DNA of 64,000 bases from Notamacropus eugenii (lineage: Eukaryota > Chordata > Mammalia > Diprotodontia > Macropodidae): NCBI RefSeq assembly GCF_028372415.1, contig NC_092876.1, positions 62,086,385 to 62,150,384 of the forward strand, in the 5' to 3' direction. Made by a program: the position numbers and the translations under genes. Shown in pieces: positions 21,165 through 31,790 of the stretch; position 1 is the stretch's first letter; every line of letters begins with the position of its first letter. The notes beneath the pieces are model-generated. The model was not told where the DNA came from, did no database searches, and was given only the letters and a program-made list of their open reading frames with translations.

Positions 21165-21265
21165 TGTTAAGTGACTAGCCCAGGATCACACAGCTCTCTT
21201 GGGAGCCAAGTGGCTAGATTTGAAAGCTAGCCCTTCTATCCATTCTGCTCAATGTACTGTGTGTC
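21165..21265 (-). mobile_element. MIR-like SINE fragment
   Basis: gttaagtgactagcccagga and tcacacagctctcttgg. Confidence 0.6.
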
Positions 21266-21699
21266 CTACTGACTGTTGAAGAACCTGTGTTTTCTTGTTA
21301 ATTGTTTGGCCAAATTAGCATGAGCAGCAAAGCAGGAGAGACTTAATCCATATTTTGTTGTAATCAGGCTGTGTTGAGTGCACAATCATCTGGGAACAAA
21401 AAGTTGAACACCTACTCAGCCCCCACTTTAGACTTGACTTGTAGCCTTTTCAAATTAAATATTTAACAATCAGTACTGCAGCTGACCTTGAGGCCATTTT
21501 CATCCTCATTGAAGGCATCTGACATCAACAAAGGCCACTGGTGCTAGATATTCAGGGAGAACAAAAGTGATTCGAGCTATGATTAGAAATAACAGGACTT
21601 AGCAAATGACTGGTTATATGGACTTCAGGTGAAGGAGAAGAAGCACAGTTGTGAGCCTGGGTGACTTTCCAGTATTGGTATCCTTGAAGAGATGAATTT
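21266..21699. other. Unassigned sequence
   Basis: No repeat, gene or conserved motif recognised. Confidence 0.35.
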
Positions 21700-21985
21700 C
21701 AATCTGTCAGTCAATTACATAGTATCTGCTTTGTACTTTCTATACACCAGGCACTGTGCTAAGGGAAGGGGCGGGGAACTGACAAAGACAGTCCCTGCTC
21801 TCAAGGACCACAGATCAGTGGGGGAGAGAAAATGCAAACAACTGTGATGGTGGGTGGTGGTTGTTGTCCTTCGTCTTCAAAGAGGACCAAAATGATGTCA
21901 CCATCGTAAAGTGAAATTTCAGTGAGTCCGACTGGCTTATCAAACCAATACGAGCTCGAATGCTCTACAACTATGAACAGACAAG
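21700..21985 (-). mobile_element. L2 3' end followed by RTE-like tail copy
   Basis: 21700-21835 is antisense L2 (tatacaccaggcactgtgct, cctgctctcaaggacc). 21840-21985 is the second copy of the RTE-like end (aagaggaccaaaatgatgtc, ccaatacgagctcgaatgct). Confidence 0.65.
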
Positions 21986-22045
21986 ATAAACACAGCATAA
22001 AGCGGGGGAGAGGACATGGTCAGACCTATTCTTTTAGGGAAACTA

Positions 22046-22373
22046 CAGTTATCCCTTCCACATCTCGGGGCTTAGGGGCATGGCACTCCGAGATCTGTAA
22101 CACTCTTCATAAAATTTTTTGGCCCTCCCTTCGTACCAGAGAAGAAGTCTGAATTTTTTTTTCTTTTTCTTCTATGATACTGATGTTATGCATACTGTAC
22201 ATATATTTTATGCATTTCTGAGTTCATAAACTTTTTCTGTGTCATCTGCTGGCTTTCTCATGTTGTCTGCATCTTCCTCAAAACTCCCAGAAAATTTCTA
22301 TTTAATTTCTTATGCCGACCCGCAATGTATAGAAAACATTTTTAGGAAAGTTGTAATGTGGAAGGAATAACTG
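22046..22373. mobile_element. Non-autonomous Tc1/mariner (pogo-like) element, 328 bp
   Basis: Left end CAGTTATCCCTTCCACAT, right end the reverse complement of CAGTTATTCCTTCCACATT. A TA precedes the left end; the right flank reads TT, so the TA target duplication is eroded on that side. No transposase. CAG-starting termini and TA target fit pogo/Tigger-type elements. Confidence 0.65.
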
Positions 22374-22807
22374 TTACTTCAGTTTTGGTCATGCTCAGTC
22401 ACATCTTAGTTTCCTTCTAATTTACTGGAGGCATCCAGAAGCTTAAATTAGCAAATTTATATAGTTCTGGGAGTAATTTCAGTGGTGGCTATTATTACTA
22501 TGATAACCACTCCTAGTAGCCTAAAGAAATTGCCTTCTCCTGGCCTCATTCTTTCACTCTGTTTAGTGAGTATTTTAAAACAACAAACAAACAGCTCAGC
22601 CCCTTCCCTGCTAGGGGCAGGGCATGCTAATGGAGAAAGTTTTTGTTATGCTAAAGCTCCCCAGTTCAAATGATCTATTTTTTATTCTTGTTCTTATCTC
22701 CCAATCCCTAGGCCTTTCTTCCCGTCTCCTGGGAGATGCTTCTCTCCCCACCCCTTATACCCAAGGGCAAAGGGGAAGATACTTAACCTGGTGCTTCTTC
22801 TACTCAG
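22374..22807. other. Unassigned sequence
   Basis: Nothing recognised beyond short A-rich and CT-rich stretches. Confidence 0.35.
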
Positions 22808-22885
22808 CTCCACTGAATTCTCTCTCTCCAGACCTGGAGGACCAACCTACAGATCCAGGATTCCAGGATTCTCAAGAACTCACAG
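22808..22885 (+). other. Candidate coding exon upstream of the SCAN exon
   Basis: Acceptor tactcag ends at 22807 and a GT donor sits at 22886. It would encode PLNSLSPDLEDQPTDPGF and QDSQELT, and it ends in phase 1, exactly the phase needed by the SCAN exon at 24121. Acidic, low-complexity content like the N-termini of SCAN proteins, but no homology recognised. Confidence 0.3.
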
Positions 22886-23519
22886 GTCTGAGGGAAACTT
22901 GGAACTAGGTAGGTTTGTTTGATTTCTAAAGGCAGGAATCCCCCAAACCCTGGAGAATTTTGGGGGTAGGAAACCTTTTTTGACGGTTATATTGAAGTTC
23001 AATGACATGGTATTGACCAGTCTGACGATGTGAGTGTTTGACTCAGAAAAAACTTGGTGGACACTTGGGGTAAGTGGGAAACTGGATCTCACTGACCTCT
23101 TCTTTGCCTGTTATTCTAAGCTTTCCTTAGTTTGGGCAGGGACCGGGAGAGTTTGGGGGCTATCCCTGCACTCATTTCTACACTTGGCCATCCTCTCAAC
23201 TACTTATTCTTGAGGACTATGTCCCTGATGACTAGGTAGGGAGCCCGATGATATGGAGGGAAGCGGAAACTTTCTTTTCTCTGCCATTATGGGTTGGATG
23301 CTTCTTTCTTTCTCGGTGAAAGGTTTAGATAATGGGGATAATGGCGAGCAACCTGTTCTCATCAATGCCCTCCTCTCTGAAACTGGTTTTGTGAGTGCCT
23401 TGAAGAACTCTCAGTCTGAAGGCTGTTCCAGACCATTAAATGTGTTGGAATGAATGGAAGGATGGGAAATGAGTGGAAGGATGGGAAATATCTGAATATC
23501 TTATGCACTTTCTATATAT
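22886..23519. other. Unassigned sequence (possible intron)
   Basis: No repeat recognised. It would be intronic if the candidate exon before it is real. Confidence 0.35.
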
Positions 23520-23745
23520 TAAGAGGAGAATAAGCATTTGAGCTCCTACCAAGCACTGTGCTACAAATATCATTTGGTCCTCACAATATCCCTGGGAAGT
23601 AGTTGCTGGCATTAATCCCATTTCACAGTTGAGGAAACTGAGGCAGACAGAGGTTAAGTGACTTGCCCAGGGTCACACAGCTAGTGTTTGAGCCCAGATT
23701 GGAACTCAGGTCTCCCTGACTCCAGGTCTTTCTCCACACATCTCC
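23520..23745 (-). mobile_element. MIR-like SINE
   Basis: cagttgaggaaactgaggca, gttaagtgacttgcccaggg and agctagtgtttgagcccaga in order. Confidence 0.85.
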
Positions 23746-24120
23746 CATCATAGCCCAAACATCAGCTCTCCTGGCTCTCCGTACACCTTTCAGTTTTCCG
23801 AAAACTGTTAGAGAAAGCCTAAGAGGAGGCCTGAGGATCCCTTTCTTGTATGGATTTGTCTGGATGGCTGCCAAGGTCCTTTCCGACTGAGCTGCTGTGA
23901 TTCTGGACACGGAATTTCTCTGTTTTAAGGAGATTTTATTAAAAGGAGGCCAGCCCAAGGAAAGCAAAAAGAAAATAGAATTTCCTAGGGCTTTAGTAAT
24001 TTTTTTTCCAAATTAGGGACGTTAATGGAGTGAGGGGGTGGGGCCAACTCTAGGAGATTGGGTGGTCTGGGTGCACTGTATATTCTGCTAACTCTGTTTT
24101 GTCTTACCGCTTCTCAATAG

Positions 24121-24470
24121 ATTTCTGGGAATTTCTGTTTCTTGATTCCTTAGAGATTAGGGCAGAAAATCAGGACGGGCAAGCCAAGCTGTCTCCCTGT
24201 GTGGGAATGCCAGTGCCGATGGCACTCCAAGCTTCACTGCAAGAAACGGAGCCCCTGGTGGTGAACCAAGAGGAGGATTCCATCCAGGACCAGGACACCA
24301 CTGACCCCAAGAACTTCCAGCAGAAGTTTAGAGGTGCCCGGGACAAAGACGCTGCTGGGCCCTGGCAGCTGCTCCAACACTTCCGAAGGTGGCTGGACCC
24401 AGCGGTCCGCACAAAGGAGCAGTTACAGGTCATCTCAGCTGAGGACATCCAGGCCCTATTCCAGGGATAG
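24121..24470 (+). CDS. SCAN-domain protein exon, SCAND1-like
   Basis: SCAN domains are dimerisation modules of vertebrate transcription factors, originally exapted from the capsid of a Gypsy-type retrotransposon (established knowledge). The exon is open from a good acceptor (pyrimidine tract, AG at 24119-24120) to TAG at 24468-24470. It reads an acidic leader (ETEPLVVNQEEDS), then DPKNFQQKFRG, DKDAAGPWQLLQHFRRWLDP and AVRTKEQLQVI, which match SCAN helices 1-3 (compare SCAND1 DAAGP and RTKEQ). The fourth and fifth helices are shortened to SAEDIQALFQG. After the stop the same frame continues KTDVRITG, nearly identical to the C-terminus of human SCAND1 as I remember it (RRTDVRITG). No zinc fingers follow. 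Start codon unclear: the M of MALQA at about 24218 has the better context, or translation starts in an upstream exon. It may be a shortened functional gene or a decaying one. Confidence 0.6.
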
Positions 24471-24670
24471 AAGACAGATGTTCGAATCACTGGTTACGAT
24501 GCCTCCCATGGAAAAGGCGCCCTGCTTGTCAAGGAGTGAGCCAGGTCCCTGCCGAGGCCAGAGAACCTGTGCCTGGGATTTAAGCTACTATTTAACGCTT
24601 TTCTTGGATGGTTTGATCGTTTTTATTTTAAATTTGCTGCGTGCATCTTTATTTGGATTCCAGATACCAT

Positions 24671-24676
24671 ATTAAA
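24671..24676 (+). terminator. ATTAAA polyadenylation signal after the SCAN exon
   Basis: Common variant signal 200 bases after the TAG, followed by a T/GT-rich region (ggttttgact, ggtattttggtg). There is no genomic poly-A tract, so a processed retrocopy is not indicated. Confidence 0.5.
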
Positions 24677-24844
24677 ATTTGGTTTTGACTAAGACTGGTA
24701 TTTTGGTGACAGGTGCTTACTGCTTGGGAAAGGTGAAACAGTATTGGGTGGTGGAGTGGGTAGGCTTAAAGATTAGGGTTCTGCTGCTGCTTTGTGAGTT
24801 GGTAGAGACTGGAATAGTTTTGACCCTTTACTTAATTTTACCGA

Positions 24845-25095
24845 GGCAGTCAGTAAACTTTTATTAAGCTCCAATTGAATGCTAAGCCCTGTGGGTACCA
24901 AAAAGAGTCCCTGCCCTCCAGGAGCTTAGGGACCACTGGGGGAGACTGCATGCAAACAATTATATAGAGAGCCAGCCTCTTACAGGATAAATAGGAGATA
25001 ATTAAGAGAAAGAAGGCCTTAGAATTAGGAGAGGCTGGGGAAAGTTTCCTGTAGAAGGTGGGGTTTAAGGAGCCCACGTTGTCCTGAATAAAAGG
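24845..25095 (-). mobile_element. L2 3' end, antisense
   Basis: cagtaaacttttattaagct, cctgccctccaggagcttag and ggaaagtttcctgtagaag. About 170 bases past the ATTAAA signal of the SCAN exon. Confidence 0.75.
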
Positions 25096-25349
25096 GACTG
25101 TTGAAAATTTAATCAGGCCTCGGAATATTTCCATATGGTGACCTTTCCTCTGTCCCTATACCTTTCAGATAACCAGCGGGGACCATTACAATCCAGGTCT
25201 CTTTACAGGGCAGTGTTGGAAGGCAGAAGAGGACAGGCATTAATTTCTGTTCCAGCATTCCTTATCAAGCACCAAAATTTTGTTCTATATTGATTACATT
25301 TCAAAGGCATGCCTTCCTCTGGGAGAGATCCTTTAAAAGCTAACAAAAA

Positions 25350-25610
25350 TAGGGAACATTTAAACAGTGTTTACTGTGTGCTCGGTACTGTGCTAAGAAC
25401 TTTTACAAATATTATTGTCTCATTTGTCCCTTACAACAACTCTGGGAAGCTGGGCTATTGTGATGCCCATTTTACAGATGAGGAAACTGAGGAAAGTAGG
25501 TTAAGTGACTTTCCCAGGGTGACAAAGCTAGCAAGTGTGTTAAGGCAGGATTTGAACTTAGGTCTTAACTCCAAACTCTGGGGGCTCTATTCACTTCACC
25601 ATCTAACTGC
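25350..25610 (-). mobile_element. MIR-like SINE
   Basis: aatagggaacatttaaacag, cccattttacagatgaggaa, gactttcccagggtgacaaa and ggatttgaacttaggtctta. Confidence 0.85.
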
Positions 25611-25839
25611 CCTCCCCCTTATGCCCTTTGCTGTACTTTGGGAGGTCCCCTATTCTTATTCTCTATTAGCAACTCATTCTTCAGAAGGCTGGCTTACTTT
25701 GAGTCCTAATGCCCTCTTCTGGCATACAAGAAAACACTTATTAAACACCTGTGTGCATTGGTTGGTACCTGGTGAAGGAAAGAAGAAGGGAGCTCAAAAT
25801 TTAAATAAGAAAAGAGTTCAAGTGGTCCTGGAGTTTAGA

Positions 25840-26260
25840 GACAGTTTAGTGGCTAGAGCTGGACTTGGAGGTGAGACCTGAGTTCAGATCCTGCCTTAGA
25901 CACTTCACTATGACTGTGGGTAAGTCACATAACCTCTGAAAGCTTTAGTTTCTTAAACTTTGTTGTTGTGATAACCAAACGAGAAAAGAAGTGCAACCAT
26001 AAAGTGTCATATAAATGTTATCTAGTATCAGAGTGTACCAGGTCAACACAAGCAAGGCCAACAGAGCGTAGGGCTCTGGACCTGGGTTCATGATCCCACT
26101 CCTGAAATCAACTGTGTGATCTTGAAAAAATCACTCTCTGAGCCTCAGGTCTCCTCATCCAGAAAATGGGGATAATGTCCGTCTAGGGGATTTGGTGAAG
26201 TTCAGATGAGATAATGTATGTAAAGGACTTTGCCACTTTAAGCCACTCTGTAAAAGTCAA
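25840..26260 (+). mobile_element. Two MIR-like SINEs
   Basis: 25840-26035 (gacagtttagtggctagagc, tgggtaagtcacataacctc) and 26060-26260 (ctctggacctgggttcatg, atccagaaaatggggataat). Confidence 0.7.
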
Positions 26261-26615
26261 TCATAGGACCTCGGAACAAGGCCTGGGATGGGGCCTGGCT
26301 TAAGGCAGGCCCGGGCTGGTGAGCTTGGGGCAGCAGTCTGCACTTGAGGACCATAAGTGACCCCGAGGCCCCAGGTTCTCCACCCCTGGCTTAGGGAAGC
26401 CCCTGGTGAGAGACATCATCAGTCTCTCCACTGATAACAGCTGCACTAGTAATATCTCAGACTGGATTTGAACTGGTCTTCCTGACTCGAGGCCCAGTAT
26501 TCAATCCACTCTGCCATGGAGAGTTGGCACCACAAAAATCTCTTGGAATTCTTTATCTGTACTCACACCATTAGGACCTCATCACCTTGACTACTGTAAT
26601 CAACTACTTTTCTAA
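26261..26615. other. Mostly unassigned; MIR scrap
   Basis: A short antisense MIR scrap at about 26455-26525 (tttgaactggtcttcctgac). The remainder is G/C-richer and unassigned. Confidence 0.4.
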
Positions 26616-26619
26616 ATTA

Positions 26620-27070
26620 AATTTTTTTCAATTGTCAAGCATTTCTTTTTTCCCTTTCTTTGAAAAAAAAAAAAGCCCTTGAAACAAAACAAAAATCCCC
26701 ATAGTCCAGCAAAAACAAATTGTCATGTTGTCCGTGTCTAAAAAAAAATCTCATTCTACATTTCTCTATCACCCCCATTCCCCCACCTCATAAGATGGGT
26801 AAGACTTCATTATCTGGCTCTGGAATCATGATTGAGCAGAGTCTTTTAATTTGATTCCCTGAATCTGGTCTCTCTTCTCTCCAATCCATCCTTCACATAG
26901 CATCAAAATACATTCCTAACATTTAAATCACTCTCCTGTTCTTGAAGCTTCTGTGGCTCCTTATTTCTTTTTTGATAAAATTACACTCTTCTATTTGGCT
27001 TTTAAAACTCTTTACAATCTAGTTCCAATCTTTTTTCTGGGTGGTTATACAATACTCCTTGACTAGGAGA
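26620..27070. mobile_element. L1 3' fragment (-) then L2 fragment (+)
   Basis: 26620-26795 is the antisense of an L1 3' UTR (cccatagtccagcaaaaac). 26800-27070 follows sense L2 order (tccttatttcttttttgata, ggcttttaaaactctttaca). Confidence 0.5.
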
Positions 27071-27179
27071 GGCAGCTCAGCTTTCCAGGAAGCTAAAGAA
27101 ATAGCAGATTTTCCTCAGGAATAAGCCTGAAGCCTGGGGGATCGTTGAACTATTTCCAGAGAGTTTTTGTCAGGACTGG

Positions 27180-27415
27180 TCATTAATAATAGTAGCTAAC
27201 ATTTACGTGGTGCTTATTATGTGCCTGGTACTGTGTTAAGTACTTTACAATTATTATCTCATTAAATCTTCACCACTCTGAGAGGTGGATGGTATATATA
27301 TATAATCCCTATTTTAAGATAAACTGAGGCAGGCAGAGATTGACTTGCCCAGGGTCACATATCTAAGTCTGACAGGTACATCTGAATTCATCTTCCCAGT
27401 GCTTTGGCGCCACCT
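27180..27415 (-). mobile_element. MIR-like SINE
   Basis: aatagtagctaacatttacg, gattgacttgcccagggtca and a terminal cgccacctagc. A short TA run sits at 27294-27302. Confidence 0.8.
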
Positions 27416-27559
27416 AGCCGCCTTTTGGCTGAGAGCCTGGCAGTCCAGTTCAGGGCTGTACCAGAGAGAAGGCAGAAACAGCCTCTCCCCAGACCAGGGG
27501 TCGGCTGAAGTCAGCTCAAACAGGCTCCAAAGAGCTGATTGTTAAATTTTCAGAGGGGG

Positions 27560-27815
27560 GGGACATCTATACCTCTTGTGGTTTTCCTACTACTTGTGAC
27601 TTCATTTGGATCTTTCTTGGCAAAGATTATCGAAGCAGTTTGTCATTTCCTTCTCCAGATCATTTTACAGGTGAGAAAACTGAGGCAAATAGAGTTGTCA
27701 TTTGCCCAGTATCACACAGCTAGGAAGCATCTGAGGCTGGATTTGAACTCATGAAGATGTTTTCCTGACACCAGGCCCAGCACTCCATCCACTGAGTCTC
27801 CTCGTTGCCCATTTT
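27560..27815 (-). mobile_element. tRNA-headed marsupial SINE
   Basis: Antisense: tggcaaagattatcgaagca, ttttacaggtgagaaaactg, cacacagctaggaagcatct, ccactgagtctcctcg. Confidence 0.8.
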
Positions 27816-28254
27816 TATACCTCAGTAATTAACAAATACTACAAATCAAAGTTTGATTTATTGGTTGATTGTCTAAACTTTAAAAAGTGAGAGTAAATGT
27901 ATATAATGCAGATTAAAAGCGTGTGCCCCCAATTCCAAGTAGGTTGCCAAAGGTTCAGGTAAGTTACTGAAACCCACATGAACTCATCCTAGACTCCTGC
28001 TGGTATCAAGGAAGCCAGCAGAGACAGCAAAATAGGGCAGTTCTTGAAGTACTGTTCAGGGACTACTGATGGGATTCTTTGAACCAAAACTAGGTTCATA
28101 ATAACACAAAGATGTTTTCATTTCTAACATGGCAAGCATCAGTAGATATAATCCACATAAACACAAGCTTTTTAAGGGGGGAATGATCCTCAACAATTCT
28201 CATGAACTGAAAGGGGTCTGGAGACCAAAAAGTTTGAGAATTGCTGAGACAGAG
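27816..28254. other. Unassigned sequence
   Basis: No repeat or coding signal recognised. Confidence 0.35.
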
Positions 28255-28560
28255 TATTGACTTTGTGATCGGGAAAAACTTGTATGCATTTGATGCAAAG
28301 TGAAGTAAGTGGAATTAGGAGAACATTTTATAAAATTGACATTGTAAAAACGAACAATTTGAAAGACTTAAGAGCTCTGACCAGTACAATGATCAATCTT
28401 CATTCCAGAGGACTATAATGAAAAATGGGACCCATTTCCTGACCCAGAAGTGAAAGAATAATGTACAGAATGAAACATATATTTTGGGGAATTTGTTTCA
28501 CTTGTTTATACAGATTTGCTACAAGATTTTTTTTCCAGGAGAAAGAAGAAAAATGTATAT
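28255..28560 (+). mobile_element. L1 3' fragment, older subfamily
   Basis: gatgcaaagtgaagtaagtg, gaaaaatgggacccatttcc and tgtttcacttgtttataca. It shares only the ORF2 end with the younger copies. Confidence 0.6.
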
Positions 28561-28579
28561 TTGAAAAAAAATTAATTTA

Positions 28580-28815
28580 ACAGTAACAATAATAAAAGCT
28601 AGCACTTATAAAGCACTTCACAAATATTATTTATCTGATCCTCATGACAGCTCTGGAATGTAGGAGCTATTATTATCCCCATTTTACGGATGAGAAAACT
28701 GAGGCAGATAAAGTTCTATGAATTTATCAAAGGGCTAAGAAGTGTGAGGCTAGATTGAAACTCAGGTCTTCTTTATTCCAGGAACAACATTCTATGCACT
28801 GTGCCACCTCCCTTT
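28580..28815 (-). mobile_element. MIR-like SINE
   Basis: gctagcacttataaagcact, ttttacggatgagaaaactg and caacattctatgcactgtgc. Confidence 0.8.
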
Positions 28816-28949
28816 TTTTTAATTAAAAAGATTACATTTTAAAAATTGTTTTACAAATTAATTTTTTATTGAAAAAAAGCTACTTGGATTCATACCCAAA
28901 TGAAATGCGTGGACCTCACCTATATCTTAGAAGTAATAAGAGATTCTGA

Positions 28950-29070
28950 CTGCTAGGTAGTGCAGGGGATAAAGTTCAAATCTTGTCTCAAAGACTGATT
29001 AGTTGTGTGACCCTGGGCAAGTCACTTAACCCTGTTTGCCTCAATTTTATCAACTGTGAAATGAAATTAA
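28950..29070 (+). mobile_element. tRNA-headed SINE, 5' part
   Basis: gctaggtagtgcaggggata, gtgtgaccctgggcaagtca and ccctgtttgcctcaatttta. Confidence 0.75.
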
Positions 29071-29184
29071 TGTGGTATTCTAGCTATCATATTATGCTTC
29101 TTCTATGAAATATCTACAAATACCCAGCTCTCCAAAGGGGAAACATCTTGCAATAGGATTTGGAGCTGTAAGAGACCTTAGAAT

Positions 29185-29620
29185 GTTGAGGGAAGGGAAC
29201 AAGGATTTATTAAGCCCCCTACTATATGCCAGATGTTATTCTAAGAGATCTACAAATTATCTCATTTGATCCTCACCACAAATCTGGGAGGTAGGAGCTA
29301 TCACCCCCATTTTACAGTTGAGGAAACTGAGGCAGATAAAGGTTAAGTGACTTTCCCAGGATCACACAGCTAATAAGTGTTTAAGGCCAGATTTGAATTC
29401 AGGTGTTCCAGACTCCAGGCCTGGCGTTCCATCCACTGAGCCATTTACCTCCCTCAGAACAAAAAAAAAAATGTTCCGAGAACAGGAAGGAATCTTACCA
29501 TAGAACATCTGATGTGGTCTAACCCTCTTCTTTACAGAGCAGGGAACTGAAGGCCAGAGAATGATTTACTCAGGATCACACAGGCTGCACACCAAAGCCC
29601 GGGTTTAAACCAAGGTCTTC
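29185..29620 (-). mobile_element. Two MIR-like SINEs
   Basis: 29185-29455 (tttacagttgaggaaactga, gactttcccaggatcacaca) and 29480-29620 (gaactgaaggccagagaatg). Confidence 0.75.
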
Positions 29621-29833
29621 TAATTTTAAAATTTTTTTGCATCCCCCCATGAAATGTCTTTTCCTTATTGATTTTTTTTCCTGTCCTTGCCGTGGTGCCT
29701 CAGGACTCTATGAACCACTCTAAAGTGAGTGTAGGAACATCAAAATGGATTCCCTCCACCCTTGGAGGGACTGATCAGACCAGCTCCCAGCTTTCCTGGT
29801 TCTCACACCTAGTATCAGCTTCTGGTGATGTGT

Positions 29834-30102
29834 TGTAACTGCAAGCAGAGGACTTTACTTGGACACTTGGTATTTACTAAGAAGATTGTCGTAACTGTGA
29901 CCTAGGGGTGGATGGATGGTGTGGACTTTACTTGGATGCGTGGTACTGATTAAGGATGTTGCTATCAAGGTCATGCTTTACTTTATTGGACACTGTTCAG
30001 TTTACTGCTGAATAAATAGAGAGTTCATTATACTATGTGATTAGACCCTTGAAATTATTCACAACAGCAGTGCTCAGGTGTGCTGCTGAGATTGGTGTTA
30101 CA
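29834..30102 (+). mobile_element. Solo LTR, 269 bp, 5-bp target duplication
   Basis: Starts TGTAACTGC and ends TTGGTGTTACA. Flanked by TGTGT at 29829-29833 and 30103-30107. AATAAA lies near 30010. A 5-bp duplication suits a class III (ERVL-like) element. No internal viral region. Its last ~83 bases are closely related to both ends of the palindrome at 49.7 kb. Confidence 0.75.
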
Positions 30103-30184
30103 TGTGTGTGTCTGCTCCCTGTCCCCTGGCCTCTTCCCTGTTTCTAGAACCCACTGCTCATGGTTGAACTCCAGTAGTAATGAG

Positions 30185-30340
30185 GGATTATGGAAAGAAC
30201 ATCGGATTTAGAATTCAAATCTCTACTCTGTTCTCATGTCATCTTGGACAAGTCACCACACCTCAGAAACTGGGGCCTCAGTTTCCTCATTTGTAAAATG
30301 GTTAGATGTTATCTAAGTTCCTTCCAGATAAGTGCTGTCA
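30185..30340 (+). mobile_element. MIR-like SINE
   Basis: catcggatttagaattcaaa, cttggacaagtcaccacacc and cctcatttgtaaaatggtta. Confidence 0.7.
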
Positions 30341-30444
30341 CTTATGTTTATGGCCATCCCACTTTTTCCTTTTGATCCAAACTTCCACTCCTATCTTAAC
30401 CAGTTCCTAAACTTTTGTGGGTGAGGGAGGAAGGAATGGAAGAA

Positions 30445-30622
30445 GTTTGTAAAAATAATGTTTTCCATGACTACACATGCAAAATATCAAATTGCTTGCC
30501 TTCCCAATAATGGGGGGAGAGGAGGGAGACAGAGAATTTGGAACTCAAAATTTGAAAAAAGAATATTAAAATTATTTTACATATAATTGGGGAAAATATT
30601 AAATTATACTAAAAATAATGCT
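30445..30622 (+). mobile_element. L1 3' UTR end
   Basis: tatcaaattgcttgccttcc, agagaatttggaactcaaaa and an AAAATATTAAATTATAC end. Confidence 0.75.
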
Positions 30623-30739
30623 TTCCTCTTATTCCTAGGTAGCTTCTTTTTCATGCATTTATTTGTCTCTTGTTTATTATAAATTTAATGGACTGCCATG
30701 GGCATAGAATTCTTTACCTAATGTTACCTGTCCTCTGAA

Positions 30740-31075
30740 CTCCACATTCCATCTTTGGCCTCTGTTTAACCCCACAAACCCTTTCCCCTGTCTGCAATTC
30801 TCTCTTTCCTCATTTCTGCTTCAGCATGCCAGTCTTTTATTTATTTGTTTGTTTTTAGTTTTCAGCATTCATTTTTATAAGATTTTGAGTTCTAAATTTC
30901 CCTGCCTTTCTCTCCTCTCTCCTCCCCAATACAGCATGCAATCGGATATAGGCTATACCTGCACAATCATATTAGACATATTTCCATATTAGAATGCCAG
31001 TCTGGTTCAGCTCAGGTGTGTCTTCTTTCATGAAACCTTCCCTGAAAAGACACTCTTCCCTCTGGTGAGAATGTT
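30740..31075 (+). mobile_element. L2 fragment carrying an antisense L1 insertion
   Basis: L2 sense blocks at both ends (aactccacattccatctttg, catgaaaccttccctgaaaa). The L1 3' end on the minus strand occupies 30836-30993 and has a perfect 10-bp duplication atgccagtct at 30826-30835 and 30994-31003. Confidence 0.75.
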
Positions 31076-31320
31076 TTTATGTAGCACCTACTATGTGCCA
31101 GGCACTGCGTGCTAAGCCCTTTATTTCATTTCATCCTCACAAAAACCCTGGGAGATAGGTGCTATTATTACCCACATTTTATAGATGAGGAAACTGAGGT
31201 AGACACAGGCTAAGTGACTTGCCCAGGGTCACACAGGTAGGAAGTGTCTGAGGCTGGATCTGAACTCAGGTCTTCCCATGTCTAGGCTCAATATTCTCTT
31301 TCCACTATGCCACCAGCTCC
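31076..31320 (-). mobile_element. MIR-like SINE
   Basis: cacctactatgtgccaggca, tatagatgaggaaactgagg, gtgacttgcccagggtcaca and actatgccaccagctcc. Confidence 0.85.
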
Positions 31321-31354
31321 TTCTACTTCTATGTGTGCATCTTGTATCCCTGTG

Positions 31355-31790
31355 GCACAATGTCAGCTCCTTGAGGGCAAGGGTTGTTCCAGTTTTTTTC
31401 CTTTGTATCCCTAGTACATAACACTAAACCTGGCACATAGGAAGCACTGAACAAGTGTTTGATTTTTAAAATTTTTATTTTGTTTTCATAAAGATCTGCC
31501 TTCTTTCCTTCCCTACTGAGAAAGCAAGAAAACAAAATTCCCTGTTACAAATGTATTGCCAAGCAAAGCAAATTCCCTCATTGACCCTGTCCAATAAGTC
31601 ACCAAGTTGATTATTTTCACAATATTGTTGTCATTGTATAAATTGTTCTCCTGCTCACTTCACTCTGCATCTGTTCATACAAGTCTTCTCAATTTTCTCT
31701 GAAACCATCACCTTTGTTTCTTATGGCACAACAGTATTCCATCACATTTATATAACATAACTTCGACAACAGCATGTTGAATTGAATTGA
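31355..31790. mobile_element. L2 3' end (+) then L1 3' region (-)
   Basis: 31355-31460: cagctccttgagggcaaggg and ctggcacataggaagcactg. 31465-31790: antisense L1 ORF2 end (ctgcatctgttcatacaag, gcacaacagtattccatcac). Confidence 0.7.
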
